Shown here: positions 43,299 through 54,391 of the stretch, piece by piece
Layout: each line of letters begins with the position of its first letter
Numbering within the stretch: position 1 is the stretch's first letter
Assembly (NCBI RefSeq): GCF_004015795.1
Contig: NZ_ML137220.1
Location: 90,903 to 154,902, forward strand
Direction: 5' to 3'
Source: Falsirhodobacter deserti
GTDB lineage: Bacteria > Pseudomonadota > Alphaproteobacteria > Rhodobacterales > Rhodobacteraceae
DNA: 64,000 bases
The notes under the pieces: generated by a model
Seen by the model: only the letters and a program-made list of their open reading frames with translations
What the model was told of the DNA's origin: nothing
Databases searched by the model: none
Position numbers and translations under genes: made by a program

Positions 43299-44815
43299 AA
43301 GACATCGCGACAACCGCCCTTCGCCTGCACGACCGTGACAATATCATGGTCGCGCTGCAACCGTTGCTTCCCGGCGCCCTGCTGACCCATGACGTCGTGG
43401 CGGCAGAGGTCATTCCCGCCGGCCACAAGGTCGCCATCCGCCCCATCGCGGAAGGGGAGGCGGTCTTGAAATACGGCCAGGTCATCGGCACGGCAACGCA
43501 GTTCATCGCCGCAGGGGCACATGTGCATGTGCAGAACCTTGGCATGGGGGCGCACCGGCAGGATTACGGCTTCGGCACCGCCGCCGTTCCGCTGCCGCCC
43601 ATCGATGCGCAAGCCACGTTCCGTGGGTTCCACCGCTCCTCGGGGCGGGTCGGGACACGCAACTATGTCGGCATCCTGACCTCGGTGAACTGCGCGGGAT
43701 CGGTCGCCCGCTTCATCGCCGAGGAGGCGGAGCGGCAGGGCTGGCTGCAAGACTTCCCGAACGTGGACGGCATCGTGCCCATCGTGCACGGCACGGGCTG
43801 CGGGATGTCCGGCAAGGGCGAGGGATACGAGACGCTGTTCCGCACCATCGCAGGTTATGGCCACAACCCGAATTTCGGCACGATCCTGATGGTGGGCCTG
43901 GGATGCGAGGTGATGCAGATCCCCGACCTGATCGACCGGCAGGTGCTGAAGGACAGCGCCCGCTTCCGTTATATGACCATCCAGCAGACGGGCGGCACGC
44001 GCGCCACGGTGGACAAGGGCGTCGCCATCCTGCGCGAACTTGCTGCCGAGGCAAATCATGCCGTCCGGCAGGAAGCGCCCGCATCGAAGCTGGTGCTGGG
44101 GATGCAATGCGGCGGGTCAGACGGATATTCGGGGATCACCGCAAACCCCGCGCTTGGCCACGCCTCGGACCTTCTGGTGCGGCATGGCGGCATTTCGATC
44201 CTGTCGGAAACGTCAGAGATCTATGGCGCCGAACACCTGCTGACCCGCCGCGCCACCGACACCGCCACGGGCCGCAAGCTGATCGACCTGATCGAGTGGT
44301 GGGAAGATTACACCGCCCGCAACTTCGGAGAGATGGACAACAACCCCTCCCCCGGCAACAAGCGCGGCGGGCTGACGACGATCTTGGAGAAAAGCCTCGG
44401 GGCAGTGGCGAAGGGCGGGGCCGCACCGCTTTCCGGCGTCTACAAATATGCCGAACCCATTGATGCGCCCGGCTTCGTCTTCATGGACAGCCCGGGTTAC
44501 GATCCATGTTCTGTCACCGGGCAGGTGGCCTCGGGCGCGAACCTGATCGCCTTCACCACCGGGCGGGGCAGCGTGTCGGGATATCGCCCCGTGCCGTGCA
44601 TCAAGCTGGCCTCCAACCCCGAACTGTGGCGGCGGATGGAACCGGACATGGATGTGGATTGCGGAGAGATCCTTTCCGGTGTCACCCTGGAAGCGAAGGG
44701 CCGCGAGATATTCGAGTTGATGCTGAGCGTGGCTTCCGGCGAGGAAACGAAAAGCGAGGCGCAGGGCTTTGGCGCGGTGGAGTTCGTGCCGTGGCAGATC
44801 GGCGCCGTGATGTAA
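43295..44815 (+). CDS. UxaA/GarD-family sugar-acid dehydratase
   Basis: A 506-residue protein with an N-terminal SAF domain ([21 protein letters not shown]...) and the altronate/galactarate dehydratase domain: [76 protein letters not shown] and [15 protein letters not shown]. The Cys/His set of the iron-dependent enzyme is intact. In a fucose pathway it would dehydrate L-fuconate to 2-keto-3-deoxy-L-fuconate, a step more often done by an enolase-family enzyme. GTG 43295 overlaps the upstream stop (GTGA). Confidence 0.85.
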   Translation: MKDIATTALRLHDRDNIMVALQPLLPGALLTHDVVAAEVIPAGHKVAIRPIAEGEAVLKYGQVIGTATQFIAAGAHVHVQNLGMGAHRQDYGFGTAAVPLPPIDAQATFRGFHRSSGRVGTRNYVGILTSVNCAGSVARFIAEEAERQGWLQDFPNVDGIVPIVHGTGCGMSGKGEGYETLFRTIAGYGHNPNFGTILMVGLGCEVMQIPDLIDRQVLKDSARFRYMTIQQTGGTRATVDKGVAILRELAAEANHAVRQEAPASKLVLGMQCGGSDGYSGITANPALGHASDLLVRHGGISILSETSEIYGAEHLLTRRATDTATGRKLIDLIEWWEDYTARNFGEMDNNPSPGNKRGGLTTILEKSLGAVAKGGAAPLSGVYKYAEPIDAPGFVFMDSPGYDPCSVTGQVASGANLIAFTTGRGSVSGYRPVPCIKLASNPELWRRMEPDMDVDCGEILSGVTLEAKGREIFELMLSVASGEETKSEAQGFGAVEFVPWQIGAVM

Positions 44816-44830
44816 GCGGGAGGGGACGGA

Positions 44831-45544
44831 ATGGATCTGAAGGGGCAGCGGGTACTGATCACGGCGGCCGCGCAGGGCATCGGGCGGGCCAGCGCAGAGG
44901 CGTTCATCCGCGCGGGGGCAGAGGTGATCGCGACCGACATCAACGAGGCAGGGCTGGACGGCCTGAACTGCCATACCGCACGTCTGGACGTGCTTGACGA
45001 TGCGGCGGTGGCGGCCTTCTGTGCCGATCTGCCGGTGGATGTGCTGTTCAACTGCGCCGGCGTCGTGCACGGCGGCACCATCCTGGAGGTGACGGAGGCC
45101 GATCTCGATTTCGCGTTCAACCTGAACCTGCGGGCGATGGTGCGGACGATCCGTGCCGTGCTGCCGGGGATGATGGAACGACGGCACGGCGCCATCATCA
45201 ACATGTCTTCGGTCGCGTCGGCGGTGAAGGGGGTGCCGAACCGTTTCGCCTATTCCGCAAGCAAGGCCGCCGTGCTGGGCTTGACGAAATCCGTCGCGGC
45301 GGATTTCGTAGGGCACAACATCCGCTGCAACGCGATCTGTCCGGGAACTGTGCAATCGCCTTCACTGGACCAGCGGCTGGCAGCGACAGGGGATTACGAA
45401 GCGGCACGCGCGGCGTTTGTGGCGCGGCAGCCCATGGGCCGGATCGCCGATGCGGAGGAGATCGCCGACCTCGCCGTTTATCTGGCCGGCGCAACCTATA
45501 CCACCGGACAGGCCGTCAGCATCGACGGCGGCTGGACCATCTGA
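44831..45544 (+). CDS. SDR oxidoreductase, 2-keto-3-deoxy-L-fuconate dehydrogenase-like
   Basis: A 237-residue classical SDR. The nucleotide loop reads ITAAAQGIGRASA (Ala in place of Gly at the first position), NCAG, MSSVAS and the catalytic YSASK follow, and the end is GQAVSIDGGWTI. The sequence and the short length match dehydrogenases that oxidise C4 of 2-keto-3-deoxy-fuconate or -rhamnonate. Starts 15 bases after the dehydratase with AGGGG in that gap. Confidence 0.85.
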   Translation: MDLKGQRVLITAAAQGIGRASAEAFIRAGAEVIATDINEAGLDGLNCHTARLDVLDDAAVAAFCADLPVDVLFNCAGVVHGGTILEVTEADLDFAFNLNLRAMVRTIRAVLPGMMERRHGAIINMSSVASAVKGVPNRFAYSASKAAVLGLTKSVAADFVGHNIRCNAICPGTVQSPSLDQRLAATGDYEAARAAFVARQPMGRIADAEEIADLAVYLAGATYTTGQAVSIDGGWTI

Positions 45545-45559
45545 CGTAAGGGAGACGAC

Positions 45560-46405
45560 ATGAAATTTCTTCGCCATGGTGCCGCGGGCGCCGAAAAGCC
45601 GGGCCTGCTGCACAAAGATGGCAGCATCCGCGATCTGTCGCAGCATCTGCAAGACCTGTCCGGTCCGGCGCTGCACCCCGACGCGCTGGCACGCCTTGCC
45701 GCACTGGATGCGGACGCTCTGCCGGTGGTCGATGCCGCCACGCGCCTTGGCCCTCCGGTTGCCGGCACAGGGAAGTTCATTTGCATCGGCCTCAACTATG
45801 CCGACCACGCCGCCGAAAGCGGCATGGACGTTCCGCCGGAGCCTGTGATCTTCATGAAGGCGACCAGCGCCATCTGCGGCCCGAACGATCCGATCGTGAT
45901 TCCCCGCACCTCCACCAAGACGGATTGGGAAGTGGAACTGGCCGTCATCATCGGCAAGCCCGTCAAATACGTCTCCGAGGCTGATGCGATGTCCCATGTC
46001 GCAGGCTTTGCCGTCACCAATGACGTGTCCGAACGCGCCTTCCAGACAGAACGCGCGGGCCAGTGGACCAAGGGCAAGTCCTGCGACAATTTTGGCCAGA
46101 TTGGCCCGTGGCTGGTAACACCGGACGAGATTGCCGATCCGCAGGATCTTGGCATGTGGCTGACCGTGAACGGAGAGAGGATGCAAAACGGATCGACCCG
46201 CACCATGGTCTATCAGGTGCCGTTCATCATCCACTACCTCAGCCAGTTCATGACCCTTCATCCGGGGGACGTGATTTCCACCGGAACGCCGCCCGGGGTG
46301 GGCATGGGCATGAAGCCGCCGCGCTATCTTCGTGCAGGGGACGTGGTGGAGCTGGGGATCGACGGGCTGGGCCAGCAGCGCCAGCAGGTCGTGGCCGACG
46401 CGTAA
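45560..46405 (+). CDS. fumarylacetoacetate-hydrolase-family protein, 2,4-diketo-3-deoxy-fuconate/rhamnonate hydrolase-like
   Basis: A 281-residue FAH-fold hydrolase. The metal residues are seen in TDWEVELAVIIGKP (two Glu) and VTNDVSERAFQ (Asp); GKFICIGLNYADHAAE and STGTPPGVGMGMKPPRYL are the family blocks. In L-fucose/L-rhamnose routes the enzyme splits the 2,4-diketo-3-deoxy acid to pyruvate and L-lactate. This is the last gene of the operon and a strong hairpin follows three bases after its stop. Confidence 0.88.
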   Translation: MKFLRHGAAGAEKPGLLHKDGSIRDLSQHLQDLSGPALHPDALARLAALDADALPVVDAATRLGPPVAGTGKFICIGLNYADHAAESGMDVPPEPVIFMKATSAICGPNDPIVIPRTSTKTDWEVELAVIIGKPVKYVSEADAMSHVAGFAVTNDVSERAFQTERAGQWTKGKSCDNFGQIGPWLVTPDEIADPQDLGMWLTVNGERMQNGSTRTMVYQVPFIIHYLSQFMTLHPGDVISTGTPPGVGMGMKPPRYLRAGDVVELGIDGLGQQRQQVVADA

Positions 46406-46408
46406 AGC

Positions 46409-46441
46409 GCCGCCGCCACGTCCCGCGGGACTGGCGGCGGC
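46409..46441 (+). terminator. terminator hairpin of the fucose-type operon
   Basis: GCCGCCGCCA and TGGCGGCGGC form a ten-pair stem, then a single-base bulge and GTCC/GGAC around CGCG. It starts three bases after the last stop. Only TTCCGGCTT follows, no real T-run. Confidence 0.65.
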
Positions 46442-46534
46442 TTCCGGCTTGCCTCGCCGATGGCCAGCTTTCAATGAAGCGCGATATGCGGGGTGCGCTT
46501 CCGGCATCTGAAGCGGAAGCTAACCAGACTTACA

Positions 46535-46553
46535 CAACTATGCACCATAGTTG
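46535..46553. promoter_or_regulatory. operator overlapping the promoter of the oligopeptide-type operon
   Basis: CAACTATGCACCATAGTTG is a perfect inverted repeat with eight-base arms around CAC. A TTGACA hexamer (46551-46556) overlaps its right end and TCTACT follows after 17 bases (46574-46579), a believable sigma-70 promoter. A bound protein would cover the -35 region. The IclR-family gene at 53538-54326 is the natural candidate regulator. Confidence 0.6.
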
Positions 46554-46622
46554 ACAGATATGAACATCGAGTCTCTACTGATCCTACGGACCAGGATCCG
46601 TTATTATACAGGGGAGCCTCGC

Positions 46623-48128
46623 ATGATACTTCGTACCTGTCTTGCCGCCTCGACCGCCATCGCCCTTACCGCCGGAAGTCCGCTTTTCGCGCAGGAGGTG
46701 GTGAACGTCGCCATCATCGGCGACCCTGATACGTTCGATCCGATGGTTTCCACCAAGGATATCGTCAGCATCGTGACGCAGCATGTCATCGAAACGCTGT
46801 ACACGTTCGATGAAGAATGGTCGGTGGTGCCCCTGCTGGCGGCCGACATGCCTGCGATCAGCGATGATGGAAAAACCTATACCATTCCGCTGCGCGAAGG
46901 CGTTACGTTCCATGACGGATCTGCCATGGACAGCGCCGATGTGGCGGCATCGGTGCAGCGATGGGCCAAAGTTGCCAGCCGTGGCATGGCCATCGCCGAC
47001 AAGATCGCCAGCATCGAGGCGACCGGCCCTGCGGAAGTCACGATCACGCTGAACGAATCCTACGCGCCGCTGCTGTCGCTGCTGGCCTTCTCCAACTCTG
47101 CCGCCGCGATCTATCCCGAGGAGATCCTTGCCGATCAGATCGAGAAGCCTGTCGGCACCGGCCCCTACAAGGTGGAATCGCGGGTGCCGGACCAATATAC
47201 GCAACTGGTCCGCTTCGACGGCTATACCCAGCCCGGCGATGCGGCGGGGGAACGCGCCCAGACCCCGGACGAAATCCGCTTCGTTCCCGTGCCCGATCCC
47301 AACACGCGGGTGGAGGGGTTGCTGTCCGGCCAGTTCGATTATGCCGACAGCCTGCCGACCGAGGCTTATGACCGTATCGCTGCCTCTGACGTGGCCGAGC
47401 CCGTGCTGCTGGAACCCTTCGGCTGGCCGATCTTCGCACTGAACCACAAGGAAGGGCTGGCGACGGATCTGAACATCCGCCGCGCCATTCAGGCGGCGCT
47501 GCCGGTTGACGACATGCTGTTCGCTGCCTTCGGGGACGAGAAGTTCTTCCAGACCGACGGCGCTTTCTATCCCGAAGGTTGGGCGTGGTACACCGATGCC
47601 GGAACCGACCTTTACAACATCAACGATCAGGCCAAGGCTGCCGAATACCTTGAGGAAGCCGGTTACGACGGCTCGCCGCTCCGCATCCTGACTTCGCGCC
47701 AATACGAATTCCACTACAAGATGGCCGAGGTGGCTGCCATGGCGCTGGAGATGGCAGGCTTCACCGTGCAGATGGACGTGGTGGACTGGGCGACGCTGGC
47801 GCAGAACCGCGACAACCCGGCCGTATGGGACATCTATATCACCCATTCGCCTTTCCTGCCGGAACCGGCGCTGACCTCGATCTTCTTCTCCTCGTCCCGC
47901 GAAGGCTGGGACAATGCCGAAAAGAACGAGATACTGGCGCGCTTCACCAGCGAGACCGATCCCCAGGCCCGTAAGGAGGTTTTCGCCGAACTTCAGGCCA
48001 AGGCGTACGAGGACGTGGGGCTCCTGAAGATCGGCAACTTCAACGCGCTGCACGGCAAGGCAAAGGCCCTGGACAGCGTTTCGCCCTCGCCATGGCCCGC
48101 GTTCTGGAACGCGTCGAAGGCCGATTGA
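46623..48128 (+). CDS. ABC transporter substrate-binding protein, oligopeptide/nickel family (SBP_bac_5)
   Basis: A 501-residue class C binding protein. Signal peptide ending PLFAQE, then VVNVAIIGDPDTFDPMVSTKD and LAADMPAISDDGKTYTIPLREGVTFHDGS, the typical DppA/OppA start. AGGGGAG lies six bases before ATG 46623. Such proteins bind peptides, but also glycosides, opines and amino-acid conjugates. With the amidohydrolase and PLP genes downstream, an acylated amino compound is a likely ligand. Confidence 0.9.
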   Translation: MILRTCLAASTAIALTAGSPLFAQEVVNVAIIGDPDTFDPMVSTKDIVSIVTQHVIETLYTFDEEWSVVPLLAADMPAISDDGKTYTIPLREGVTFHDGSAMDSADVAASVQRWAKVASRGMAIADKIASIEATGPAEVTITLNESYAPLLSLLAFSNSAAAIYPEEILADQIEKPVGTGPYKVESRVPDQYTQLVRFDGYTQPGDAAGERAQTPDEIRFVPVPDPNTRVEGLLSGQFDYADSLPTEAYDRIAASDVAEPVLLEPFGWPIFALNHKEGLATDLNIRRAIQAALPVDDMLFAAFGDEKFFQTDGAFYPEGWAWYTDAGTDLYNINDQAKAAEYLEEAGYDGSPLRILTSRQYEFHYKMAEVAAMALEMAGFTVQMDVVDWATLAQNRDNPAVWDIYITHSPFLPEPALTSIFFSSSREGWDNAEKNEILARFTSETDPQARKEVFAELQAKAYEDVGLLKIGNFNALHGKAKALDSVSPSPWPAFWNASKAD

Positions 48129-48181
48129 TCCGGACGGGCCAGCAATCCGGCCCGTTCCCCCGCCACGCATGAGGTGTCCCG

Positions 48182-49123
48182 ATGCGCAGCTATCTTCTGC
48201 GTCGCCTGGTCGGCATGATCATCGTCGTCTTTCTGGTGCTGACGCTTGCCTTCATCCTGGTGCGGCTGGCACCGGGCGACCCCGCTTCGCTGCTGCTGGG
48301 CCCCGACGCCACCCCCGAGGAGGTGCAGTCACTGCGCGTCCGCCTGGGTCTGGATCGGCCGATCCTTGTGCAATATCTGACCTTTCTGGCCAATGCCCTG
48401 CAGGGGGATCTGGGCCGGTCGCTGTTCTTTGACCGCCCCGTGACCGAGGTGCTGGCCAGCCGTGCGGAGCCGACGATCTTCCTTGCCCTCTTCTCGCTTC
48501 TGGTGGCGCTGGTCATTGCGACGCCCATCGGCATCTGGGCGGCGTATCGGCGCGGCTCGGTTCTGGATCAAACCTCCATCACCACGGCGATGCTGGCAGC
48601 CTCGGTTCCCAGCTTTCTGACGGGGCTGATCTTCCAGCGGTATCTTGCAACGGATCTGGGCTGGTTTCCGGCTTCGGGCTATGGTGGCGTGGGAGCGGAT
48701 TTCGGAACGCGGATGTGGCACCTCGTGCTGCCCTCCATCACGCTGGGGATCACCAACTCCGCGCTGATCCTGCGCTTCACCCGTGCCTCCATGCTGGACA
48801 TCCTTGGCGAGGATTATGTTCGCACCGCCCGCGCCAAGGGGATGACGGAACGCCGCGTCGTGCTGCGGCACGCGCTGAAAAATGCGGGCATCCCGATCAT
48901 CACCGTCGTGGGACTGACATTTGCGCTGCTGATTTCCGGCGCGGTGGTGACGGAGCGCGTCTTCAACCTGCCCGGCATGGGCAACCTTGTGGTCAACGCG
49001 GTGCTGCGGCGGGATTACCCGGTCATCCAAGGAACGCTGATCGTCGTGGCCACGCTTTACGTGCTGGTGAACCTGCTGACCGACCTGCTGTATCTGGCCG
49101 TGGACAAGAGGGTGAAATACTGA
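48182..49123 (+). CDS. ABC transporter permease, DppB family
   Basis: A 313-residue permease with six membrane helices. The start MRSYLLRRLVGMIIVVFLVLTLAF and RLAPGDPA are typical of DppB, and EDYVRTARAKGMTERRVVLRHALKNA is the ATPase-contact loop. The stop overlaps the next start (TGATG). Confidence 0.92.
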   Translation: MRSYLLRRLVGMIIVVFLVLTLAFILVRLAPGDPASLLLGPDATPEEVQSLRVRLGLDRPILVQYLTFLANALQGDLGRSLFFDRPVTEVLASRAEPTIFLALFSLLVALVIATPIGIWAAYRRGSVLDQTSITTAMLAASVPSFLTGLIFQRYLATDLGWFPASGYGGVGADFGTRMWHLVLPSITLGITNSALILRFTRASMLDILGEDYVRTARAKGMTERRVVLRHALKNAGIPIITVVGLTFALLISGAVVTERVFNLPGMGNLVVNAVLRRDYPVIQGTLIVVATLYVLVNLLTDLLYLAVDKRVKY

Positions 49124-49980
49124 TGGCAGGATCATCCACCACCGCCGCACCGGGCTTTCGCAAGCTGATGTTCCAGCGGCCATCGGTCGCCGTGGCGCTG
49201 GCCGTCTTTGTTGCTGTTGTTGCCGCCTGCTTTCTTGTGCCAGCGCTTGGCCTTGCCGAACCGGGGGGCATGTCGGTGCGCAACCGCCTGACGCCGCCCG
49301 GGGGGGAATACCCGCTGGGGGCCGATGCCTTTGGGCGCGACGTGCTGGGGCGCCTGATGGTGTCAGGGCAAACCTCGCTGGGCATCGGGCTGGGGGTGGC
49401 GGTGCTGTCTTCGGTAGTGGGCATCGCGATCGGTCTGATTGCCGGGTTCTTCCGGCGCGCCGATGCGGCCTTGTCGCGCCTGATCGATGCGATGATGGCC
49501 TTTCCCGATATCCTGCTGGCACTGTCTCTGGTCGCGATCTTTGGCGGCACGATGCTGAACGTCATCCTCGCGCTGTCCATCGTATATGCCCCGCGGATCG
49601 CGCGGATCGTCCGCGCCTCCACCCTTGTCATCCGCGAACTGCCCTATGTGGAGGCCGCCCGCGCCCTTGGCACGCGCACGCCCACAATCATGGTGACGCA
49701 TGTGCTGCGCAACATCCTGTCGCCCATCATGGTGCAGGCCACCTTCATCTTCGCCTATGCCATGCTGGCGGAGGCGGGGCTGTCCTTTCTGGGCGTGGGC
49801 GTCGATCCCCGCACACCCACCTGGGGCATCATGGTGAACGAGGGGCGCCAGTATATCGACACGGCGTTCTTCCTGATCCTGTTTCCCGGTATCGCCATCG
49901 CCCTTTCGGTGCTGTCGCTTCAGATCGTCGGCGACGGTCTGCGGGACGCACTGGACCCCAAGCTTGCCAAGGAGAGCTGA
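49123..49980 (+). CDS. ABC transporter permease, DppC family
   Basis: A 285-residue permease with EYPLGADAFGRDVLGRLMVSGQTSLGIG near the N-terminus and YVEAARALGTRTPTIMVTHVLRN as the coupling loop, both DppC hallmarks. The ATG overlaps the previous stop by one base. The amidohydrolase gene follows after one base. Confidence 0.92.
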   Translation: MAGSSTTAAPGFRKLMFQRPSVAVALAVFVAVVAACFLVPALGLAEPGGMSVRNRLTPPGGEYPLGADAFGRDVLGRLMVSGQTSLGIGLGVAVLSSVVGIAIGLIAGFFRRADAALSRLIDAMMAFPDILLALSLVAIFGGTMLNVILALSIVYAPRIARIVRASTLVIRELPYVEAARALGTRTPTIMVTHVLRNILSPIMVQATFIFAYAMLAEAGLSFLGVGVDPRTPTWGIMVNEGRQYIDTAFFLILFPGIAIALSVLSLQIVGDGLRDALDPKLAKES

Positions 49981-49981
49981 C

Positions 49982-51105
49982 ATGCCCCTGACCCTCAGAA
50001 ACTTCAGGCCGGTCGGTTTCGACCAGACACCGGACGAAATCTTTGTCGGGGCGGATGGCCGCGTTGCCCCTGCGCCGGAAGAGGGTTCCGAGGTTCTGGA
50101 CCTTGACGGCGCGTTCTTGTCGCCCGGCTGGTGCGATCTGCACGTCCATGTCTGGCATGGCGGCACCGACATCTCCGTCCGCGCCGCCGAAGCGGGCCGC
50201 CCCACCGGCGTGACCGCCATGGCCGATGCCGGTTCTGCCGGCGAGGCAAGCTTTCATGGCCTGCGCGAATACGTCATCAAGCCCGCCAGCGAGACGATCA
50301 AGGCCTTCCTCAACATCGGCTCTATCGGGTTGGTGGCGTGTAACCGCGTGCCGGAACTGATCGACTGGCGATCCATCGACATCGACCGCACGCTGGCGGT
50401 GATCGAAGCGAACCGGGACGTGATCTGCGGCATCAAGGTGCGCGCCTCGGGCGTGATAGTCGGAAGCTGGGGCATCACCCCCGCCAAGATCGCCAAGCGC
50501 GTGGCCGAAATGACGAACCTGCCGCTGATGGTCCATGTAGGCGAGCCGCCGCCCCTGATCGACGAGGTGTTCGACATCCTGACCCCCGGCGACATCGTCA
50601 CCCATTGCTTCAACGGCAAGCCTGCGGGGTCGATCCGCGACACGCCGGCACTGTTCCGCCAGGCAACGGAACTGGCCGAACGCGGCATCCTGATGGACAT
50701 CGGTCATGGTGGCGCGTCCTTCAACTTCAAGACCGCGCGGGAGTCGATCGCCGACGGGCTGCGGCCTTTCTCCATCTCCACCGACCTGCACCAGCATTCG
50801 ATGGCAAAGCCGGTTTATGATCTGGCAACCACGGTGGCCAAGCTGCTGGCAGTCGGCCTGCCCTTCAACGCCTGCATCGAGGCGACAACGAATGCCCCCC
50901 GATCCGTCCTTCGCCTTTCGGGGGCGGAGGGGCTGACCCCCGGCACCCGCGCCGACTTCACCGTATTCGATCTGGAGGATGCGGAGATCGACGTGATGGA
51001 CAGCCAGGGCAACCACCTTGTGCTGGACCGGATGTTCGAACCGCGCATGACGATTCTGGGCGACGATGCACAGCCCGCCGCCCGCCGCCTTGCACCCGGA
51101 GGGTC

Positions 51106-51109
<4 letters not shown>
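49982..51109 (+). CDS. cog3964-type amidohydrolase/deacetylase
   Basis: A 375-residue amidohydrolase. Metal and catalytic residues can be followed: DLHVHVWHGG (HxH), CGIKVRASG (Lys to be carboxylated), LMVHVGEPP and IVTHCFNG (two His), and STDLH (Asp). The pattern is that of cog3964, often misnamed dihydroorotase; studied members hydrolyse acylated substrates such as acetyl-(R)-mandelate in vitro, and their natural substrate is not settled. ATG 49982 follows AAGGAGAG. It sits in the middle of a peptide-type ABC operon, so it probably cleaves the imported compound. Confidence 0.82.
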
Positions 51110-52103
<994 letters not shown>

Positions 52104-52107
<4 letters not shown>

Positions 52108-53087
52108 CACAGCCGCTGCTTCAGGTGCGCAACCTGACCAAGCACTTCCATACGCCCTCCGGCACCGTTCACGCGGTGGAGGATGTGAGCTTTGACATTC
52201 AACGCGGTTCCATCACCGGTGTGGTGGGGGAAAGCGGGTCGGGCAAGACCACGCTGGGCCGCGCGCTGCTGCGCCTGATCGAACCTTCGGCCGGAAGCGT
52301 GCATTTCGACGGCACCGACATCACCGCGCTGCCATCCGCAAGGATGCGCGACATGCGGCAGCGGATGCAGATCATCTTTCAGGACCCGATGTCGTCGCTT
52401 AACCCGCGCCTGAAAGTGGGCGACCTGATCGCCGAAGGCCTGCGTGCCTATGGCATCGGCACGCGGTCCCAGCGGCGTGATCGCGTGGCCGCCCTGCTGG
52501 AGGAGGTGGGCCTTTCCGCGGACCACATGGATCGTTATCCGCATGCCTTTTCCGGCGGCCAGCGGCAGCGCATCGGCATCGCCCGCGCCCTGGCGCTGGA
52601 GCCGGAGTTCATCGTGGCCGATGAAAGCGTATCCGCCCTTGATGTTTCCATCCAGGCGCAGGTGCTGAACCTGCTGCTGGACCTGAGAGAGCGTCGCAAC
52701 CTGACCATGCTGTTCATTGCGCATGACCTGTCGGTCGTGAACTATCTTTGTGATCAGGTTGCGGTGATGTATCTGGGCCGTCTGATGGAGTTCGGGCCCA
52801 GCGAGGCGATCCACCGCGATCCCGCGCATCCCTACACGCGGGCGCTGAACTCGGCCATTCCGCAGCCCGATCCACGGGCCGCGCGCAACCGTCAGCCTTT
52901 GCGCGGCGATATTCCCAGCCCGCTCAGCCCGCCGTCGGGCTGCGTTTTCCGAACCCGCTGCGACCACGCCATCCCTGCCTGCGCCGAAACGGTGCCGCCC
53001 GCATGTCCGGTCGGACCTGAACATGACAGCTACTGCATCAGAACCGAGGATCTCAATGCGCATCACATCGCTGGCCACCACTCCTGA
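52104..53087 (+). CDS. ABC transporter ATP-binding protein, DppF family
   Basis: A 327-residue ATPase: Walker A GESGSGKTT, MIIFQDPMSSLNPR-type Q-loop (IIFQDPMSSLNPR), signature FSGGQRQRIGIARAL, Walker B FIVADESVSALD (Ser in place of Pro after the catalytic Glu) and the C-terminal cysteine block GCVFRTRCDHAIPAC. It pairs with the DppD-like ATPase. It overlaps both neighbours. Confidence 0.92.
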
Positions 53088-53547
53088 AACGCGGCTGTCG
53101 GCGCTTGGGGTCATGCTGCCTGCGGCCGCGCCCAGCCCCATCGGATCGTTCCGCAACGTGCGCCTTGCGGGGGGAATGATCTATGTCTCGGGGCAGGGGC
53201 CGGTGCAGGCCGACGGCACGCTGATGCGCGGCAAGGTGGGCCGTGACGTCACGGCCGAACAGGCGCGCGAACATGCCGAACTGGTGGCGGTGAACATCAT
53301 GACGGCGCTGCGCGACAGCCTCGGGTCGCTGGACCGCGTGGGCGGCGTCGTGAAGCTGCTGGGCATGGTCAACGCCGAGCCGGAGTTCGAGCGGCACCCC
53401 TTCGTCATTGACGGCGCATCGAACCTTCTGGCAAAGGTTTTCGGCGAAAGCGGCATCCATGCGCGGTCGGCCTTCGGTGTGGGATCGCTGCCCAACCAGA
53501 TCACGGTGGAGATCGAGGCGATCTTCGAAGCCGCGGATCAGCGATGA
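53056..53547 (+). CDS. RidA-family protein
   Basis: A 163-residue member of the RidA/YjgF group with FRNVRLAGGMIYVSGQGPV near the start and ARSAFGVGSLPNQITVEIEAIFE at the end. The arginine of ARSAFGVGSLP is in the position that binds the carboxylate in imine deaminases. Longer than classical RidA by about 30 residues. It would clear enamine/imine intermediates made by a PLP lyase, which is encoded just beyond. ATG 53056 follows GAGGA; it overlaps dppF by 32 bases. Confidence 0.85.
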   Translation: MRITSLATTPETRLSALGVMLPAAAPSPIGSFRNVRLAGGMIYVSGQGPVQADGTLMRGKVGRDVTAEQAREHAELVAVNIMTALRDSLGSLDRVGGVVKLLGMVNAEPEFERHPFVIDGASNLLAKVFGESGIHARSAFGVGSLPNQITVEIEAIFEAADQR

Positions 53548-54326
53548 TGCAGGCCAAGCGCCCGTTCGACCGACCGCGCCGCCTCGCGCACCTCCTGTGC
53601 CACAAGGTCGAACTTCGCCTCCACCCGGTGCTTGGGCATCACAACCGACAGCGTCAACTCGCACGTGCCGTCCTGCCCGCGAACGGGGGCGGCGATGCAG
53701 GCGACCTCATCCTCGGACGTGTCGATCTGCACCGAAAGACCGTCCAGAAAATCGCGGCGCGACACGGCGGCCAGCTTGTCGGGATCGGTTTCGGCAAGCC
53801 CCGTATTCGATGGGCGGGAATGTTCGCGGAACACGGCCACGCGCGCCGCGTCCGGCAGGTGCCCGACCAGCAGCCGCCCCGAAGCGGTCCAGTTCAGCGG
53901 CACCCGCGTGCCCACGTCAGATGTCACGCGGAACGGGCCAGAGGATTCTGCCATCGCCACGACCTGCATCATTCCTTCATCACGGGCGCAGATCTGCACC
54001 ATCTCTCCCACGCGTTCGTTCAGGGCGAACATGGCCCGCTCCGCCTCTCCGAACGCGCTCATCCTCGCACGATAGGCGAGGCCGTAACGCATCAGGCGCG
54101 GGCCCAGCCATGCGCGGCCATCGGCGCTGCGCGACAGCATGTTCCGCTCCGTCAACTCGTCAATGACCTTGTAGACGGTGGAGGGCGGCGCGCCCGTGGC
54201 GCGGGCCAGATCATAGGCCGACATCGGCTGGTGCCGTTCGGTCAGGATATCAAGGATCTGAAGGGCGCGGTCCATGCCGCTGGTGCGGCCACGACGCGGG
54301 GCATCATCGGAAACGTCATCGCTCAT
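53538..54326 (-). CDS. IclR-family regulator
   Basis: A 262-residue regulator: winged helix RALQILDILTERHQPMSAYDLARATGAPPSTVYKVIDELTERNML, then the IclR effector domain with NWTASGRLLVGHLP and DEVACIAAPVRGQDG. ATG 54326 has AAGGAG upstream. It converges with the RidA gene (ten-base overlap) and diverges from the PLP-enzyme gene over 65 bases, so it most likely controls both sides. Confidence 0.92.
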   Translation of the reverse strand: MSDDVSDDAPRRGRTSGMDRALQILDILTERHQPMSAYDLARATGAPPSTVYKVIDELTERNMLSRSADGRAWLGPRLMRYGLAYRARMSAFGEAERAMFALNERVGEMVQICARDEGMMQVVAMAESSGPFRVTSDVGTRVPLNWTASGRLLVGHLPDAARVAVFREHSRPSNTGLAETDPDKLAAVSRRDFLDGLSVQIDTSEDEVACIAAPVRGQDGTCELTLSVVMPKHRVEAKFDLVAQEVREAARSVERALGLHHR

Positions 54327-54391
54327 CACGGGCTCCTTCTTTGGGACAGGGGTACGCAATAATGGAAGTCGGCACAAGAACGGAGGGGCGC

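Noticed and set aside
46584..48170. 528-codon minus-strand frame opposite the oligopeptide-type binding protein
   Set aside because: No recognisable domain, no ribosome site, and it is exactly opposite a well-supported gene.
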